Assembly: GCA_036389315.1 (NCBI GenBank)
Contig: DASVQF010000014.1
Location: 1 to 64,000 of the forward strand
Direction of reading: 5' to 3'
Length of the DNA stretch: 64,000 bases
Source: DASQYE01 sp036389315
Lineage (GTDB): Bacteria; Acidobacteriota; Blastocatellia; Pyrinomonadales; Pyrinomonadaceae
The notes under the pieces were generated by a model, which was not told where the DNA came from, ran no database searches, and worked only from the letters and a program-made list of their open reading frames with translations. How positions within the stretch are numbered: the stretch's first letter is position 1; every line of letters starts with the position of its first letter. Made by a program: the position numbers and the translations under genes. This document shows positions 49,241 to 58,780 of the stretch, in pieces.

Positions 49241-51580
49241 ATGCCGCTCATCGTACCGACGCTGGATGATCGCAAATACCAGGACTTGCTCGACGAGGCC
49301 CTGGCGCGTATCCCCGTCCACAATCCCGAATGGACGAACTTTAACAAGAGCGACCCCGGTGTGACTCTGCTTGAGGTCTTCGCCTTCCTGACGGAGAACC
49401 TGCTCTATCGCGCCAACCAGATACCGGAGCGTAATCGGTTGAAATTCCTGACGCTGCTCGGCGTGCCTTTGAGACCGGCGTCGAGCGCGCGCGGCCTCGT
49501 CTCCTTTACAAACGAACGCGGGCCCCGCGAGACCTTCACTTTGAACACGGGCCTCGAAGTCAGAGCCAGTCAGATTCCCTTTCGCACCGAACAGAGCTTA
49601 GACGTGCTGCCTATCGAAGCGCAGATTTATTACAAGCGGAAAGTGGAAGACACTACGGGAGAGCTGACAAATTATTACAAGCAATTATACGCGTCGTTTT
49701 TGGAAGAGCCTGCGGCGACGCCCGTGCTCTACGAGACGGTGGCCTTCTCGCCGCGCGGCACGACCGCGATTGACCTCGGCCAAGACACCATTGACGGCTC
49801 GCTCTGGATAGCGTTGCTCCTGAGGGCTGCGGACAAGCCCACGGGCGGCGGCTCTCCGCCGACGACTGTGGACGAAGTCAAGGACGAGGTGCGAGAGAAG
49901 ATAGCGGGCAAGGTCTTGAGCCTCGGGCTAGTGCCTGAGCTGGAAGATGCCGAGAGCAAGCTACAGCCTGCCGGGCGGGCCAACCCCGAAGGGATGAACC
50001 TGCTGAAGTACGAGATTCCGAAGCTTCCCGTCGGAGGTGCGCTGCCCACCAATCCCACTGATCGCGTCCCGCAGTACCGCGCGCTCGAAGCCAGCTCGAC
50101 CGCGGACGTGTTGGCTGAGCCCGGCGTCGTGCAGATAAACCTTCCTTCAAAGTCCGAGCTGGCCCTCTGGAATAACTTAGACCCTTTAGAGCCAGGAACG
50201 GGCGACTTCCCTCCGGCCCTGGACGATACGAACATCAACGACCGCGTCATCACCTGGCTGCGCGTGCGCTCGTCTGCGGCCGTGCAGGCGCGCCTGCTCT
50301 GGGCAGGCATCAACGCCGTCCACGTCACGCAGCGCGCGCACGTCTCGAACGAGATTCTACCCAACGGCACGGGCGCGCCCGATCAATCCGCAGTCCTCTC
50401 AAAGACGCCCGTCATCCCCGGCTCCGTGAGCGTCACGGTCACGCCTAAGAACGGCAAGCCCGAGAAGTGGCAGGAGACGACAGACCTGATGAGCGCAGGG
50501 CCCGAAGTGCCCGCTCCTGACCTGAGACAACCGCCCGGCACTGCGCCCGTCACCAACCCGAGGGTCAAGGTCTTCGCCGTCAACGCCGAATCGGGCGAGA
50601 TACGTTTCGGCGATGGGCTTCACGGAGCGCGCCCAGCGTTCGGCGCGACGCTCCGGGCCGATTACGATTACGGCGTCGGGGCGGCCGGAAACGTCGGCGC
50701 TGGCTCGATCAACACCGGGCCCGCTCTGCCCGCCGGAATCAAAGTCACGAACCCTGTGCGCACCTGGGGCGGGGCCGAAGCGGAAACCACCATCGAAGGC
50801 GAGAAGCAGATCACGCGCTACTTGCAGCATCGTGACAGGCTGGTCAACGCCGAGGACTTCGAGACGATCACGCGCCGCACGCCCGGCGTCCGCCTGGCCC
50901 GCGTCGATGTGATTCCGGCCTTCAACCCCGAGCTTGTCCCGAACGAGCCGGGCGACGCTCCCGGCGTAGTCACGCTGATGATTATCCCCCGCTTCGACCC
51001 CAAGCAGCCGGACGCGCCTCGGCCCGACGCCCTGCTGCTCAACACGATCTGCTCTTATCTGGATTCGAGGCGATTGGTGACGACCGAAGTCTTCCTGCGT
51101 GGGCCCACCTACAAGTTGATCTGGATTTCCGTCGGCATCAACGTCGTGGCCGGAGCCTCTGTGCCGGAAGTGCGCGAGCGCGTCAAGCGAGAGCTGCTGC
51201 GCTTTCTCTCGCCGCTGCCCGCCGAAACTCTCAACCAGGGCGAAGATCAATCGGAGTTTCTCTGCACACAGGAGTACGCGGAACGTGACCGGGGCTGGCC
51301 CCTGCGCAAGCCCGTCGTCAGCCTGGAGCTGCTGGCCGTCGCCAGTCGCGTCAGGGATGTCAAGCTGGTCAATAACGTCCTGCTGGCCGAAGGCGCTCAG
51401 AGCGCCACGCAGCAGGTCAACATGAGCGGTCTTGAGCTGCCGAGGGTCGGCGGCATCTCCGTCTCCATAGGCGACCCGCAATCATTAGACGAACTGAGGG
51501 GGCAGGCGACGACGCCGACAACGCAGACGGCCACGCCCTCGTTCGTACCCGTTCCGGTCATTCCGGAGGAATGCAAGTAA
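49241..51580 (+). CDS. Baseplate assembly protein (gpJ-like, Pvc11)
   Basis: A 779-residue protein with AGAGGAG before ATG 49241. It starts DDRKYQDLLDEALARIPVHN PEWTNFNKSDPGVTLLEVFA F, the usual eCIS J-protein opening. The J-domain follows with SGEIRFGDGLHGARPAFGAT LRADYDYG, a GNVGAGSIN strand, and AETTIEGEKQITRYLQHRDR LVNAEDFETITRRTPGV. The C-terminus has the lower J fold (LLNTICSYLDSRRLVTTEVF, RVRDVKLVNNVLLAEGAQ). It is longer than phage gpJ, as is normal for eCIS, with a beta insertion near 115-330. Confidence 0.93.
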   Translation: MPLIVPTLDDRKYQDLLDEALARIPVHNPEWTNFNKSDPGVTLLEVFAFLTENLLYRANQIPERNRLKFLTLLGVPLRPASSARGLVSFTNERGPRETFTLNTGLEVRASQIPFRTEQSLDVLPIEAQIYYKRKVEDTTGELTNYYKQLYASFLEEPAATPVLYETVAFSPRGTTAIDLGQDTIDGSLWIALLLRAADKPTGGGSPPTTVDEVKDEVREKIAGKVLSLGLVPELEDAESKLQPAGRANPEGMNLLKYEIPKLPVGGALPTNPTDRVPQYRALEASSTADVLAEPGVVQINLPSKSELALWNNLDPLEPGTGDFPPALDDTNINDRVITWLRVRSSAAVQARLLWAGINAVHVTQRAHVSNEILPNGTGAPDQSAVLSKTPVIPGSVSVTVTPKNGKPEKWQETTDLMSAGPEVPAPDLRQPPGTAPVTNPRVKVFAVNAESGEIRFGDGLHGARPAFGATLRADYDYGVGAAGNVGAGSINTGPALPAGIKVTNPVRTWGGAEAETTIEGEKQITRYLQHRDRLVNAEDFETITRRTPGVRLARVDVIPAFNPELVPNEPGDAPGVVTLMIIPRFDPKQPDAPRPDALLLNTICSYLDSRRLVTTEVFLRGPTYKLIWISVGINVVAGASVPEVRERVKRELLRFLSPLPAETLNQGEDQSEFLCTQEYAERDRGWPLRKPVVSLELLAVASRVRDVKLVNNVLLAEGAQSATQQVNMSGLELPRVGGISVSIGDPQSLDELRGQATTPTTQTATPSFVPVPVIPEECK

Positions 51581-51581
51581 A

Positions 51582-54500
51582 GTGGACGCTAACGGCACAA
51601 CCTTTTACCTCCTGCTCGGCGAGGACGATTGGAGTAGCTGCACGGACGCGGGCGGCCAGCCCTTGAGCCTCGCCTGGGCCCCGCAGTCCGAGGAGGGAAA
51701 CTCGACGGGCCTCGAATGGAACCGCGAGCGCAACGAGCTGACCTTACAACCGAAGCTCTTTCAATTCATCGCCGCGCCGAAAGATAATCCGCCACGGCTC
51801 GATGATCGTCGCGGGGCGGGCCGAGACCGCTTCGGCAACTGGTACTGGATAGACAGAAGCGGGCGCGAAATCCTGGTCAACTCTGCGGGCAGCGGAAAGA
51901 CCACGCACTTCTGGGCTTCGACCGATACCGGGGAGTGCAAGACGAGGAAACACACGGGTGATTTCGAGCCGCGCGAGCCTAAGAAAGCGCCCGCCTCTTT
52001 ACAACTGAGCGGCCTCTGCGTCACGGAAGATCATTACCTGGTCGCGGGCGTCATGACGCCCGCCGGGATATTGATCTTCGACCTGCACGGTGGGGGCGAG
52101 CCCCGGCACTTGCAGTGGCCCGAGTCTGTGCCCTTCGTGCCCTTCGACATGTCGCCGCGACGCGGCGGCGGCGTGTTCGTCCTGGATCGCCTCAACAGGC
52201 GCTTCTGGACGCTCGACCGCTACTTCAACGTCATTAAGAAGGTTGACGACGAAGGTGATGGTGTTGGGCCAACGCCCGGTTCGGACTTTCAACCGCAGGA
52301 CGGCAGCGCAGAACGGCGCGGAGATAATCGGGCCAGGCCCGCAGCGATTACGCTCGACGCCTCGTCGGCAATCGCGGCCTTAGACCCCATCTCGATTGAG
52401 GGGCTGCCGGACGGAACTGTGCTCGTGCTTGATCGCCAGCCAGACCCGCTCATTCCCTTCTCTCTCATCTATCACTATTACTACGAGAAGCTTCTGGGCC
52501 CACCCGTCTCGACCGCCGCGATGGGCCAACTGATCGAAGACGGGAGCGACTTTGAGCTGATCGCGCACGACTTTGCTTTCGTCGCTGAGCATGACGACGT
52601 GGCTGACCGGCTCTACTTGACGGCCGCGAACGGCAACCAGACCTTCGCCTTCAATATCACGGAGCAGCACGGCGAGCTGCGCCTCTTTCCGCTCGCAGAC
52701 TTTCTGCCGATGCGACTCTTCGGGGGCAAGGGTTTGGTCGCGGCGGGGACTGAGACCTTCTACGATTTCAGCGACGGATGGATACCGCTCAAGGAGCAAC
52801 GCCGCCCTCGTTACGAGCCTCAGGCGACGCTCCTGACCCCTCTGGGCCAAGTGCGCCCGCCCTTCGACGGCCGCGAGCCCGATTGCGTCTGGCACCGTTT
52901 GACGATTGACGCCTGTATCCCTTCGGACGCGCGCATCGGTGTGTGGAGCCGCGCCGCCAACGACGAGACGGACTTGGCCCAGACGGATTGGCAGCCGGAG
53001 CCGCGCCTCTATCTCAGAGACAACGGCTCGGAGCTTCCCTTCGCCTGGCAATCGTCCATGAGCGGCGAGAAGCGGAAGGCGGGTGCGCCCTCCGGCACAA
53101 CCTCGCACACGGAGGCGGGAACGTGGGAGCTACTGTTCCAAAGGGCGCGCGGGCGCTACCTGCAACTGAAGATTGCGCTCTACGGCAACGGGCGGACGAC
53201 GCCGCACATCAAGGCGCTCAGGGCCTACTATCCGCGCTTCTCATACCTGGGCCATTACATGCCCGCCGTCTATCGCGAAGACGATCAATCGGCCTCGTTC
53301 CTTGATCGGTTCCTGGCGAACGTCGAAGGCTTCTACACCTCAATCGAAGACAAGATCGCGGCCGTGCAAGTGCTCTTCGATGTGTATGGCGCGCCGCCCG
53401 AGACTTTAGAGTGGCTCTCGAACTGGTTCGGGATGGCGCTCGACCCGGCCTGGAACCAGGCCAAGCGTCGCCTCTTCATCAAACACGCGATGCGGTTTTT
53501 CCAGTATCGCGGAACCATTCGCGGGCTGCTGATGGCCCTGCGCCTGGCCTTCGACGATTGCGCAGACGAGACGATCTTCACTGAGACCGAAGCCTACGGC
53601 TCAACGCAGCGCAGCGCCATTCGCATCATCGAGAGGTTTCGCACGCGGCGCACGCCCGGCGTCCTGCTCGGCGACCCCGCCAGCCTTGATGGGCCAAGAA
53701 TGATCGAGCAGACAGCGCGCTGGCTGCCCGCAAACGGCGCGGAGGATTTGAGCCGCCGCTATCGAGAGGCGCTCTCTTTGACGGGCGCTGAGGTGTATCC
53801 GCTCAGCGACCCTGCGGGCAATCAAACGCTCGCGTGGCAGCAGTTCTCGCAAGACACGCTGGGCTTTATCCCTTCGACGGGGAATGAGCGGCGCGCATGG
53901 CAGCATTTTCTACAGACCCGGTACGCGAGCATAGGCGCGCTCAACGCCGCCTTCGGCGCCGCTTGGGCCAACTTCGAAGAGGTTCCTTTGCCGGATGACA
54001 GCCCAGCCGTGGGCCCACCGCGCGTGCAATGGAATGCTTATCTTGAAGCGACGGGTGCGCGCGCTTCGGGTCTGGTGCGCAAACGCTGGCAGGATTACCT
54101 GGCGCGTCGTTACCAGCGCGCGGGCGCTCTCAACGCGGCCCACGGCACAAGCTGGCCCGGCTTTGAGAGCGTCTCGCTGCCAAATGATCTGCCGAGCGAC
54201 GGGCCGGCCTTGCAGGACTGGTACAGGTTCGAGGCCGTGGTGCTGGCGATGCAGCGAACAGCCCATCGCTTCACGGTCATGCTGCCTGTGCCGAAAGGCG
54301 AAGGGGCGCTCGCGGCCTCTCACCAGCGGCAGCGCGAACTGACCGAGCGCATTGTCGATCTGGAAAAGCCCGCCCACACCATCTTCGACGTGAAGTTCTA
54401 CTGGGCCATGTTTCGCCTGGGCGAGGCCAGATTGGGATTCGACACCTTGATTGATTACGGCAGCCGTGCCCCGCAACTGATAAGGCCGATGATATTGGGC

Positions 54501-54590
54501 CAATCCTATCTGGCCGAAGCTTATCTGGCCCCGGAGCAGACAGGGGACGCTATGGCGGACAGGCTGATGACCCTCGGCTGTGAATGCTAG
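51582..54590 (+). CDS. Tail protein I-like baseplate protein fused to an N-terminal beta domain (Pvc12-like)
   Basis: A 1002-residue protein from GTG 51582, 1 bp after the preceding stop, with GGAGGAAT upstream. The N-terminal 500 residues look like a beta-propeller (FVLDRLNRRFWTLDRYFNVI, DGTVLVLDRQPDPLIPFSLI, DRLYLTAANGNQTFAFNI). Residues 545-720 are the tail-protein region (RFSYLGHYMPAVYREDDQSA SFLDRFLANVEGF, APPETLEWLSNWFGMALDPA, FFQYRGTIRGLLMALRLAFD D). At about 771-890 a unit of about 60 residues is duplicated (GALNAAFGAAWANFEEVPLP and GALNAAHGTSWPGFESVSLP). It completes the baseplate wedge; the propeller may contact the fibre. Confidence 0.9.
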   Translation: MDANGTTFYLLLGEDDWSSCTDAGGQPLSLAWAPQSEEGNSTGLEWNRERNELTLQPKLFQFIAAPKDNPPRLDDRRGAGRDRFGNWYWIDRSGREILVNSAGSGKTTHFWASTDTGECKTRKHTGDFEPREPKKAPASLQLSGLCVTEDHYLVAGVMTPAGILIFDLHGGGEPRHLQWPESVPFVPFDMSPRRGGGVFVLDRLNRRFWTLDRYFNVIKKVDDEGDGVGPTPGSDFQPQDGSAERRGDNRARPAAITLDASSAIAALDPISIEGLPDGTVLVLDRQPDPLIPFSLIYHYYYEKLLGPPVSTAAMGQLIEDGSDFELIAHDFAFVAEHDDVADRLYLTAANGNQTFAFNITEQHGELRLFPLADFLPMRLFGGKGLVAAGTETFYDFSDGWIPLKEQRRPRYEPQATLLTPLGQVRPPFDGREPDCVWHRLTIDACIPSDARIGVWSRAANDETDLAQTDWQPEPRLYLRDNGSELPFAWQSSMSGEKRKAGAPSGTTSHTEAGTWELLFQRARGRYLQLKIALYGNGRTTPHIKALRAYYPRFSYLGHYMPAVYREDDQSASFLDRFLANVEGFYTSIEDKIAAVQVLFDVYGAPPETLEWLSNWFGMALDPAWNQAKRRLFIKHAMRFFQYRGTIRGLLMALRLAFDDCADETIFTETEAYGSTQRSAIRIIERFRTRRTPGVLLGDPASLDGPRMIEQTARWLPANGAEDLSRRYREALSLTGAEVYPLSDPAGNQTLAWQQFSQDTLGFIPSTGNERRAWQHFLQTRYASIGALNAAFGAAWANFEEVPLPDDSPAVGPPRVQWNAYLEATGARASGLVRKRWQDYLARRYQRAGALNAAHGTSWPGFESVSLPNDLPSDGPALQDWYRFEAVVLAMQRTAHRFTVMLPVPKGEGALAASHQRQRELTERIVDLEKPAHTIFDVKFYWAMFRLGEARLGFDTLIDYGSRAPQLIRPMILGQSYLAEAYLAPEQTGDAMADRLMTLGCEC

Positions 54591-54638
54591 AAGTGTGAAT
54601 GTGAGCAGGCGCGTAACTATTCTTCAGAGGAGACGGAC

Positions 54639-56765
54639 ATGAGCAGTTTTTCGACCAAAGTCGCCGCCCCGACCGCGACCGAGCCAGACCCCACCAAGCA
54701 TGTCAACTACACTCTCGGCATGATCCTGGGCGTAGACGACTTCAAGCAGGAGTTCGCTTATCTCTCAGGACGAGACCAGTGGATGGCCCGCGACCTCATA
54801 GGCTACGGCACTGTCTCCGGCCTGCGCGTGACCTATTCGGAGGGCGGCGGCGCGCCCGAGATAGTCGTCTCGGCGGGCGTCGCCCTCAGCCCGCGCGGGC
54901 AGAAGATTTGTGTGCCCACCCCACAATGCGCCCGCCTGAACGACTGGCTCTCGAACCCGGTCAATCGAGAGGAGCTTAATCGTCGTCTGGCCTCGCCGCC
55001 CGCCGAGCCTCTGAGATTGTACGTCGTGCTCTGTTACAAGGATTGCCCGACGGATCAGGTGCCGATTCCGGGCGAGCCTTGCCGGACGGAAGAGGAGTCA
55101 ATGGCCGCGTCGCGCCTGGCCGACGACTTTCGTCTTGAGCTGCGCTTTGACCCGCCGGGGCAGATGGAAGAGGACGCGCTGCGCGATTTCGTGGACTGGC
55201 TGATGAAGGTCGAGATCACGGACGAGCCCGGCGCTTTTCCCACGCTTGAAGAGTTCCTGGACGAGATTCGCGCGGCCGCTCATCAAAGCTCGTCGCCGCC
55301 CGACGGTTCTCCTCCCAGTTCGCCGCCGGGCTCTCCGCCCGCCTCGCCTCCTGCCTCGCCTCCCGCGTCGCCGCCCGATTTCATGTACGGCTCGCCGCCC
55401 GCTTCGCTGCGCATCCATCCAGATCACGCCTGCGAATACCTGCGCGCGGCGTTCCGCCTCTGGACTACGGAGCTGCGGCCGCTGTGGCGACCCGGCTGGC
55501 TGAGCAGTAATCAAGGCTGCGGGCAGACGCCTTCAAACGAGGAATGCCTGCTGCTGGCCGAAGTAGATGTGCCGATTGTCAGAGAGTTGACGGGCGAGTG
55601 GAAGGTCGACAGCGCCACAGACCCGCAAGTGATTGACGAGCGCCGTCCGTACCTGGTTCACCTGCGCCTCTTGCAGGAATGGGCCATCTGCGCACAATCC
55701 AGCCTGCACATACATCATCACGAAGACATTGGCCCAACAGGGCCCGCCGGAGCGACCGGCCCCGCTGGGCCCACGGGCGCAGGCGTCACTGGGCCCACAG
55801 GCGCGGACGGCGCGACCGGCCCGACCGGAGCCGCTGGCCCGCCGGGGCCGACCGGCGCGGCGGGCCCAACAGGCCCGGCAGGTTCGGCAGGCGCGGCCGG
55901 GCCGACGGGCGCGGTTGGGCCAACGGGCCCGGCAGGCACGAGCGGCGCGACCGGCCCGACAGGGCCGATAGGGGCAGCAGGTACAGCCGGGCCCACCGGA
56001 CAAAGGGGAGCGACCGGCGCGGCAGGCGCAACCGGGCCGACAGGAGTCGCTGGCGCGACGGGCCCAGTTGGGCCGACGGGCGCGGCCGGGACGAACGGCG
56101 CACCTGGCGCGCCGGGGCCGACCGGCCCCGTAGGCCCAACGGGCCCGGCGGGCCCCGGCTCGGAGTTCCCGTCTGACCTGACGCGCATCGTCGCGCTCAG
56201 TTGGGATCACAATCAGAACTGGCCGCTCAGCAGCGTAGCCATCAGGAGGATCAACGGGCAGAGCGTCCCGGGGCTGGTGGTAGCTTTCGGCCTCTCCGCA
56301 AGTACGGACGCGAACGGCACGCCAATCGACCTGAGAAATATTGTTTTCGGTTCGGGGTCGTTGGACGAATTCACCTTCGAGGCGTTCATCCTGGAGCCCA
56401 TCGTCTCGAATTTCGGCACACGCGTCTATGCGAGACTGCCGACCTCTAAGACCGACGAGCGTGGCGGGCAGCTAATCCCCGTCAAAATCACCCGCATCCT
56501 TGACGAAAGAGTGGTCGAAGCCGAGGAGGTGGCGATGCCTGCCAGCGGCGGCCTGGTTCAGACAGACGGCGCGGCGATGATCTTCCCGAGTGATGTACGT
56601 ACTGATCTGAAGGGCCTGATGCTCTTTGTGCAGCTCAGGTGCGATCTCATCAGAGATACATTCTACAAGATGGCCGTGGACGGGGATTTCCTGGCGGCCA
56701 GGATGCCGACCGGCAACGGCATTCCGGGAGGGGCGTTCTGGAGCTGGTTCACCGTCGAAGATTGA
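54639..56765 (+). CDS. Collagen-like tail fibre protein of the eCIS
   Basis: A 708-residue protein with GGAGA before ATG 54639. Domains: an N-terminal part (1-215) with YGTVSGLRVTYSEGG and VVSAGVALSPRGQKICVP; a Pro/Ser-rich linker (218-256, repeats of SPPA); a short globular region to 363; a collagen-like domain at 365-507 with about 47 Gly-X-Y triplets, mostly GPT, GAT, GPA and GAA, and one interruption (GAGVT); and a C-terminal globular domain (508-708). The trimeric collagen shaft with a terminal knob resembles fibre architecture. It is placed where eCIS clusters carry their receptor-binding fibre. The glycosyltransferase starts 24 bp downstream. Confidence 0.85.
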   Translation: MSSFSTKVAAPTATEPDPTKHVNYTLGMILGVDDFKQEFAYLSGRDQWMARDLIGYGTVSGLRVTYSEGGGAPEIVVSAGVALSPRGQKICVPTPQCARLNDWLSNPVNREELNRRLASPPAEPLRLYVVLCYKDCPTDQVPIPGEPCRTEEESMAASRLADDFRLELRFDPPGQMEEDALRDFVDWLMKVEITDEPGAFPTLEEFLDEIRAAAHQSSSPPDGSPPSSPPGSPPASPPASPPASPPDFMYGSPPASLRIHPDHACEYLRAAFRLWTTELRPLWRPGWLSSNQGCGQTPSNEECLLLAEVDVPIVRELTGEWKVDSATDPQVIDERRPYLVHLRLLQEWAICAQSSLHIHHHEDIGPTGPAGATGPAGPTGAGVTGPTGADGATGPTGAAGPPGPTGAAGPTGPAGSAGAAGPTGAVGPTGPAGTSGATGPTGPIGAAGTAGPTGQRGATGAAGATGPTGVAGATGPVGPTGAAGTNGAPGAPGPTGPVGPTGPAGPGSEFPSDLTRIVALSWDHNQNWPLSSVAIRRINGQSVPGLVVAFGLSASTDANGTPIDLRNIVFGSGSLDEFTFEAFILEPIVSNFGTRVYARLPTSKTDERGGQLIPVKITRILDERVVEAEEVAMPASGGLVQTDGAAMIFPSDVRTDLKGLMLFVQLRCDLIRDTFYKMAVDGDFLAARMPTGNGIPGGAFWSWFTVED

Positions 56766-56788
56766 TCGAAGAGGTAAAGGCATTTCGG

Positions 56789-58780
56789 ATGAGAGTCCTG
56801 ATTCGTTCATACGACATAGATGACCTGGGCGGCAGCGGCATTACGTTGCGCACCATTGCCCGCTACCTGGAAGAACGGGGCCACACGGTCTGGGCCACCA
56901 ACCGCGCACACGGCTTTGACGAGATCGCGTCTTGGTCGCCAGACCTCGTCATGGGCCAACAGTGGGCCACCGACGAGGCCGGCTCTTGGGCCACCCGTTT
57001 GCGCTTGCCTTTCGTCATGCTCGTCCACGGGCCAGGGCAGTTCGAGCAGTTCATGCCGCAATGTGACCTGGTCATCTTCAATACGCGCGTGCAGATGGAG
57101 CTGGCCCGTGCCGCTACGGGCCAAACTCCTGCGATGGTCGTACACCCGCCAGTCGTCCGCGCCCTGTACGAGACCGAGGGCGCGGGCGATTGCCTGACGC
57201 TCGTCGGCACAGGCCCGGCCAAAGGCGCAGAGCGTTTTCTGCGGCTCGCGCAAGACATGCCGCATGAAAAGTTCCTGCTCGTCACTGACGACGAGATTGC
57301 TGAGCGGCCCGCGAACCTGATCGTGCAGCCGAAGGTGCGGGACGTGCGTGAGATTTACGCTCGCACCAAGCTGTTGTTGATGCCGTCCGAATATGAATCT
57401 TACGGGCGCGTCGCCGTCGAGGCGGCGATGAGCGGGATTCCCACGGTCGCCTCGGACTTGCCCGGGATACGCGAGGCGACAGACGGCCATGCGGTCTTCG
57501 TCGCAGAGGGAGATGACTGGCAAGCCGTTGTCCGTGAAGCACTCGGTAAGCTGGAAGCTCTGCGCGAGAGGGCGCGCGCGCTCGCCCTCTTACGAGACGC
57601 TGCGGCAGACCTCGAAGCCCTGCACACACGGCTCGTCGAGATCGAAGGAGCGGGAAGACGACGGCCCACCATCTCACTCTGCATGACGGTCGCCAATGAG
57701 GCCCAGACGATTGAGCGCGCAGTCAAGTCCGTAGAGCCTTTCGTAGACCAGATCATCATCGGCGTTGACCTGAAGTCTTCGGACGAGACCGCCACCATCG
57801 CTCGCCGTCTTGCGACCACCTATTTCGAGTACGAGGAAGAGAGCCCGCCCAACTTTCCGCGCATGCGAAACCGCGCGATGCAGATGGTCGAAACCGATTG
57901 GGCCATCGTCGTTGACGGACACGAATGGATAGAGCACGCGGAGTTGATCGCGGCGGCGCTTGAGACCACCGCCTGGTCTATAGAGATTCAGACTCTCTTC
58001 GAGCCTGACGAACGACGCGTCCCGGCCCTCTCTTTTCCCTTTCCGCGCATTCATCGCCGCCACGTTCGCTTCACGGGGGCGGCGGCGCACGAAGAGATTT
58101 CCGCGCCCTTCGAGCGCAGGGACTCTCGTCTTGAGATCAAAGTCTGGCACGAGAGAAAGCCGGGCCAGGCGGCCGCCGAGCGCAGCCGCGAGAAGACAGG
58201 CCGGGAGCTTGAGCACCTGCGCGCGGCGTGGGAAGAGCAGGGTGACGCCCGCGCGCTCTTCTATCTGGCGAACGGATTGCGCGAGGCCGGGCGATACGGT
58301 GAAGCCATCGCCGCCTACGAGCAGTACTTGCGCGCGCCCAACTTTCCGGAAGAGGGCTGGCAGGCTTTGCTCTACAGCGCGCGCTGTCACGCGGAGCGGA
58401 AAGAGTGGGCCCAGGCGCGCTCGTTGTTCGAGCGGGCCGTCCTGCAGTGCCCGGAACGCGCAGAGGCTTCCGTAGGTCTCGGCTATCTCTTGTTGGAGAC
58501 GGGCGACGCGCTGCGTGCCGCCGCGTGGTTTCGCATGGCCGCAGCCCTGCCGGAGCCCCGGCACTGTCGCCTCTTTGTCGAAGTGCCTACATATCGCTGG
58601 GGCGCGTGGCACGGCCTGGCCCTCGCCCTGGCCCGCCTCGGAGATTACGCGGGAGCAGTGGAGGCCGAAGGCCGCGCGCGGGACGCGGGCGCTGGCCCCT
58701 GGGCTGACATGAATATCAAGCTCTGGATGAACGGCACGGGTGCTGACAAGGGCAAAGCGTTAGTAGGGAGTGAAACCTGA
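56789..58780 (+). CDS. Two-domain glycosyltransferase (GT4-like plus GT2-like) with TPR repeats
   Basis: A 663-residue protein from ATG 56789. Residues 1-285 are a GT-B (GT4-like) glycosyltransferase with GSGITLRTIARYLEERGHT and the donor-site ESYGRVAVEAAMSGIPTVAS (E-x7-E). Residues 294-480 are a GT-A (GT2-like) domain with ISLCMTVANEAQTIERAVKS, IIIGVDLKSSDETATIA and WAIVVDGHEW in place of the usual DxD. Residues 500-660 are TPRs (FYLANGLREAGRYGEAIAAY). TPRs in such enzymes often hold a protein acceptor. Fixed between the collagen-like fibre and a baseplate-type protein, it probably glycosylates the fibre. Confidence 0.88.
   Translation: MRVLIRSYDIDDLGGSGITLRTIARYLEERGHTVWATNRAHGFDEIASWSPDLVMGQQWATDEAGSWATRLRLPFVMLVHGPGQFEQFMPQCDLVIFNTRVQMELARAATGQTPAMVVHPPVVRALYETEGAGDCLTLVGTGPAKGAERFLRLAQDMPHEKFLLVTDDEIAERPANLIVQPKVRDVREIYARTKLLLMPSEYESYGRVAVEAAMSGIPTVASDLPGIREATDGHAVFVAEGDDWQAVVREALGKLEALRERARALALLRDAAADLEALHTRLVEIEGAGRRRPTISLCMTVANEAQTIERAVKSVEPFVDQIIIGVDLKSSDETATIARRLATTYFEYEEESPPNFPRMRNRAMQMVETDWAIVVDGHEWIEHAELIAAALETTAWSIEIQTLFEPDERRVPALSFPFPRIHRRHVRFTGAAAHEEISAPFERRDSRLEIKVWHERKPGQAAAERSREKTGRELEHLRAAWEEQGDARALFYLANGLREAGRYGEAIAAYEQYLRAPNFPEEGWQALLYSARCHAERKEWAQARSLFERAVLQCPERAEASVGLGYLLLETGDALRAAAWFRMAAALPEPRHCRLFVEVPTYRWGAWHGLALALARLGDYAGAVEAEGRARDAGAGPWADMNIKLWMNGTGADKGKALVGSET

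Noticed and set aside
50399..51481. Minus-strand open frame of 360 codons
   Set aside because: It is antisense to the gpJ-like gene; no motif.
55730..56160. Tandem DNA repeat or low-complexity artefact in the fibre gene
   Set aside because: The 9-bp periodicity is explained by Gly-X-Y coding; the frame is intact and flanked by coding domains.
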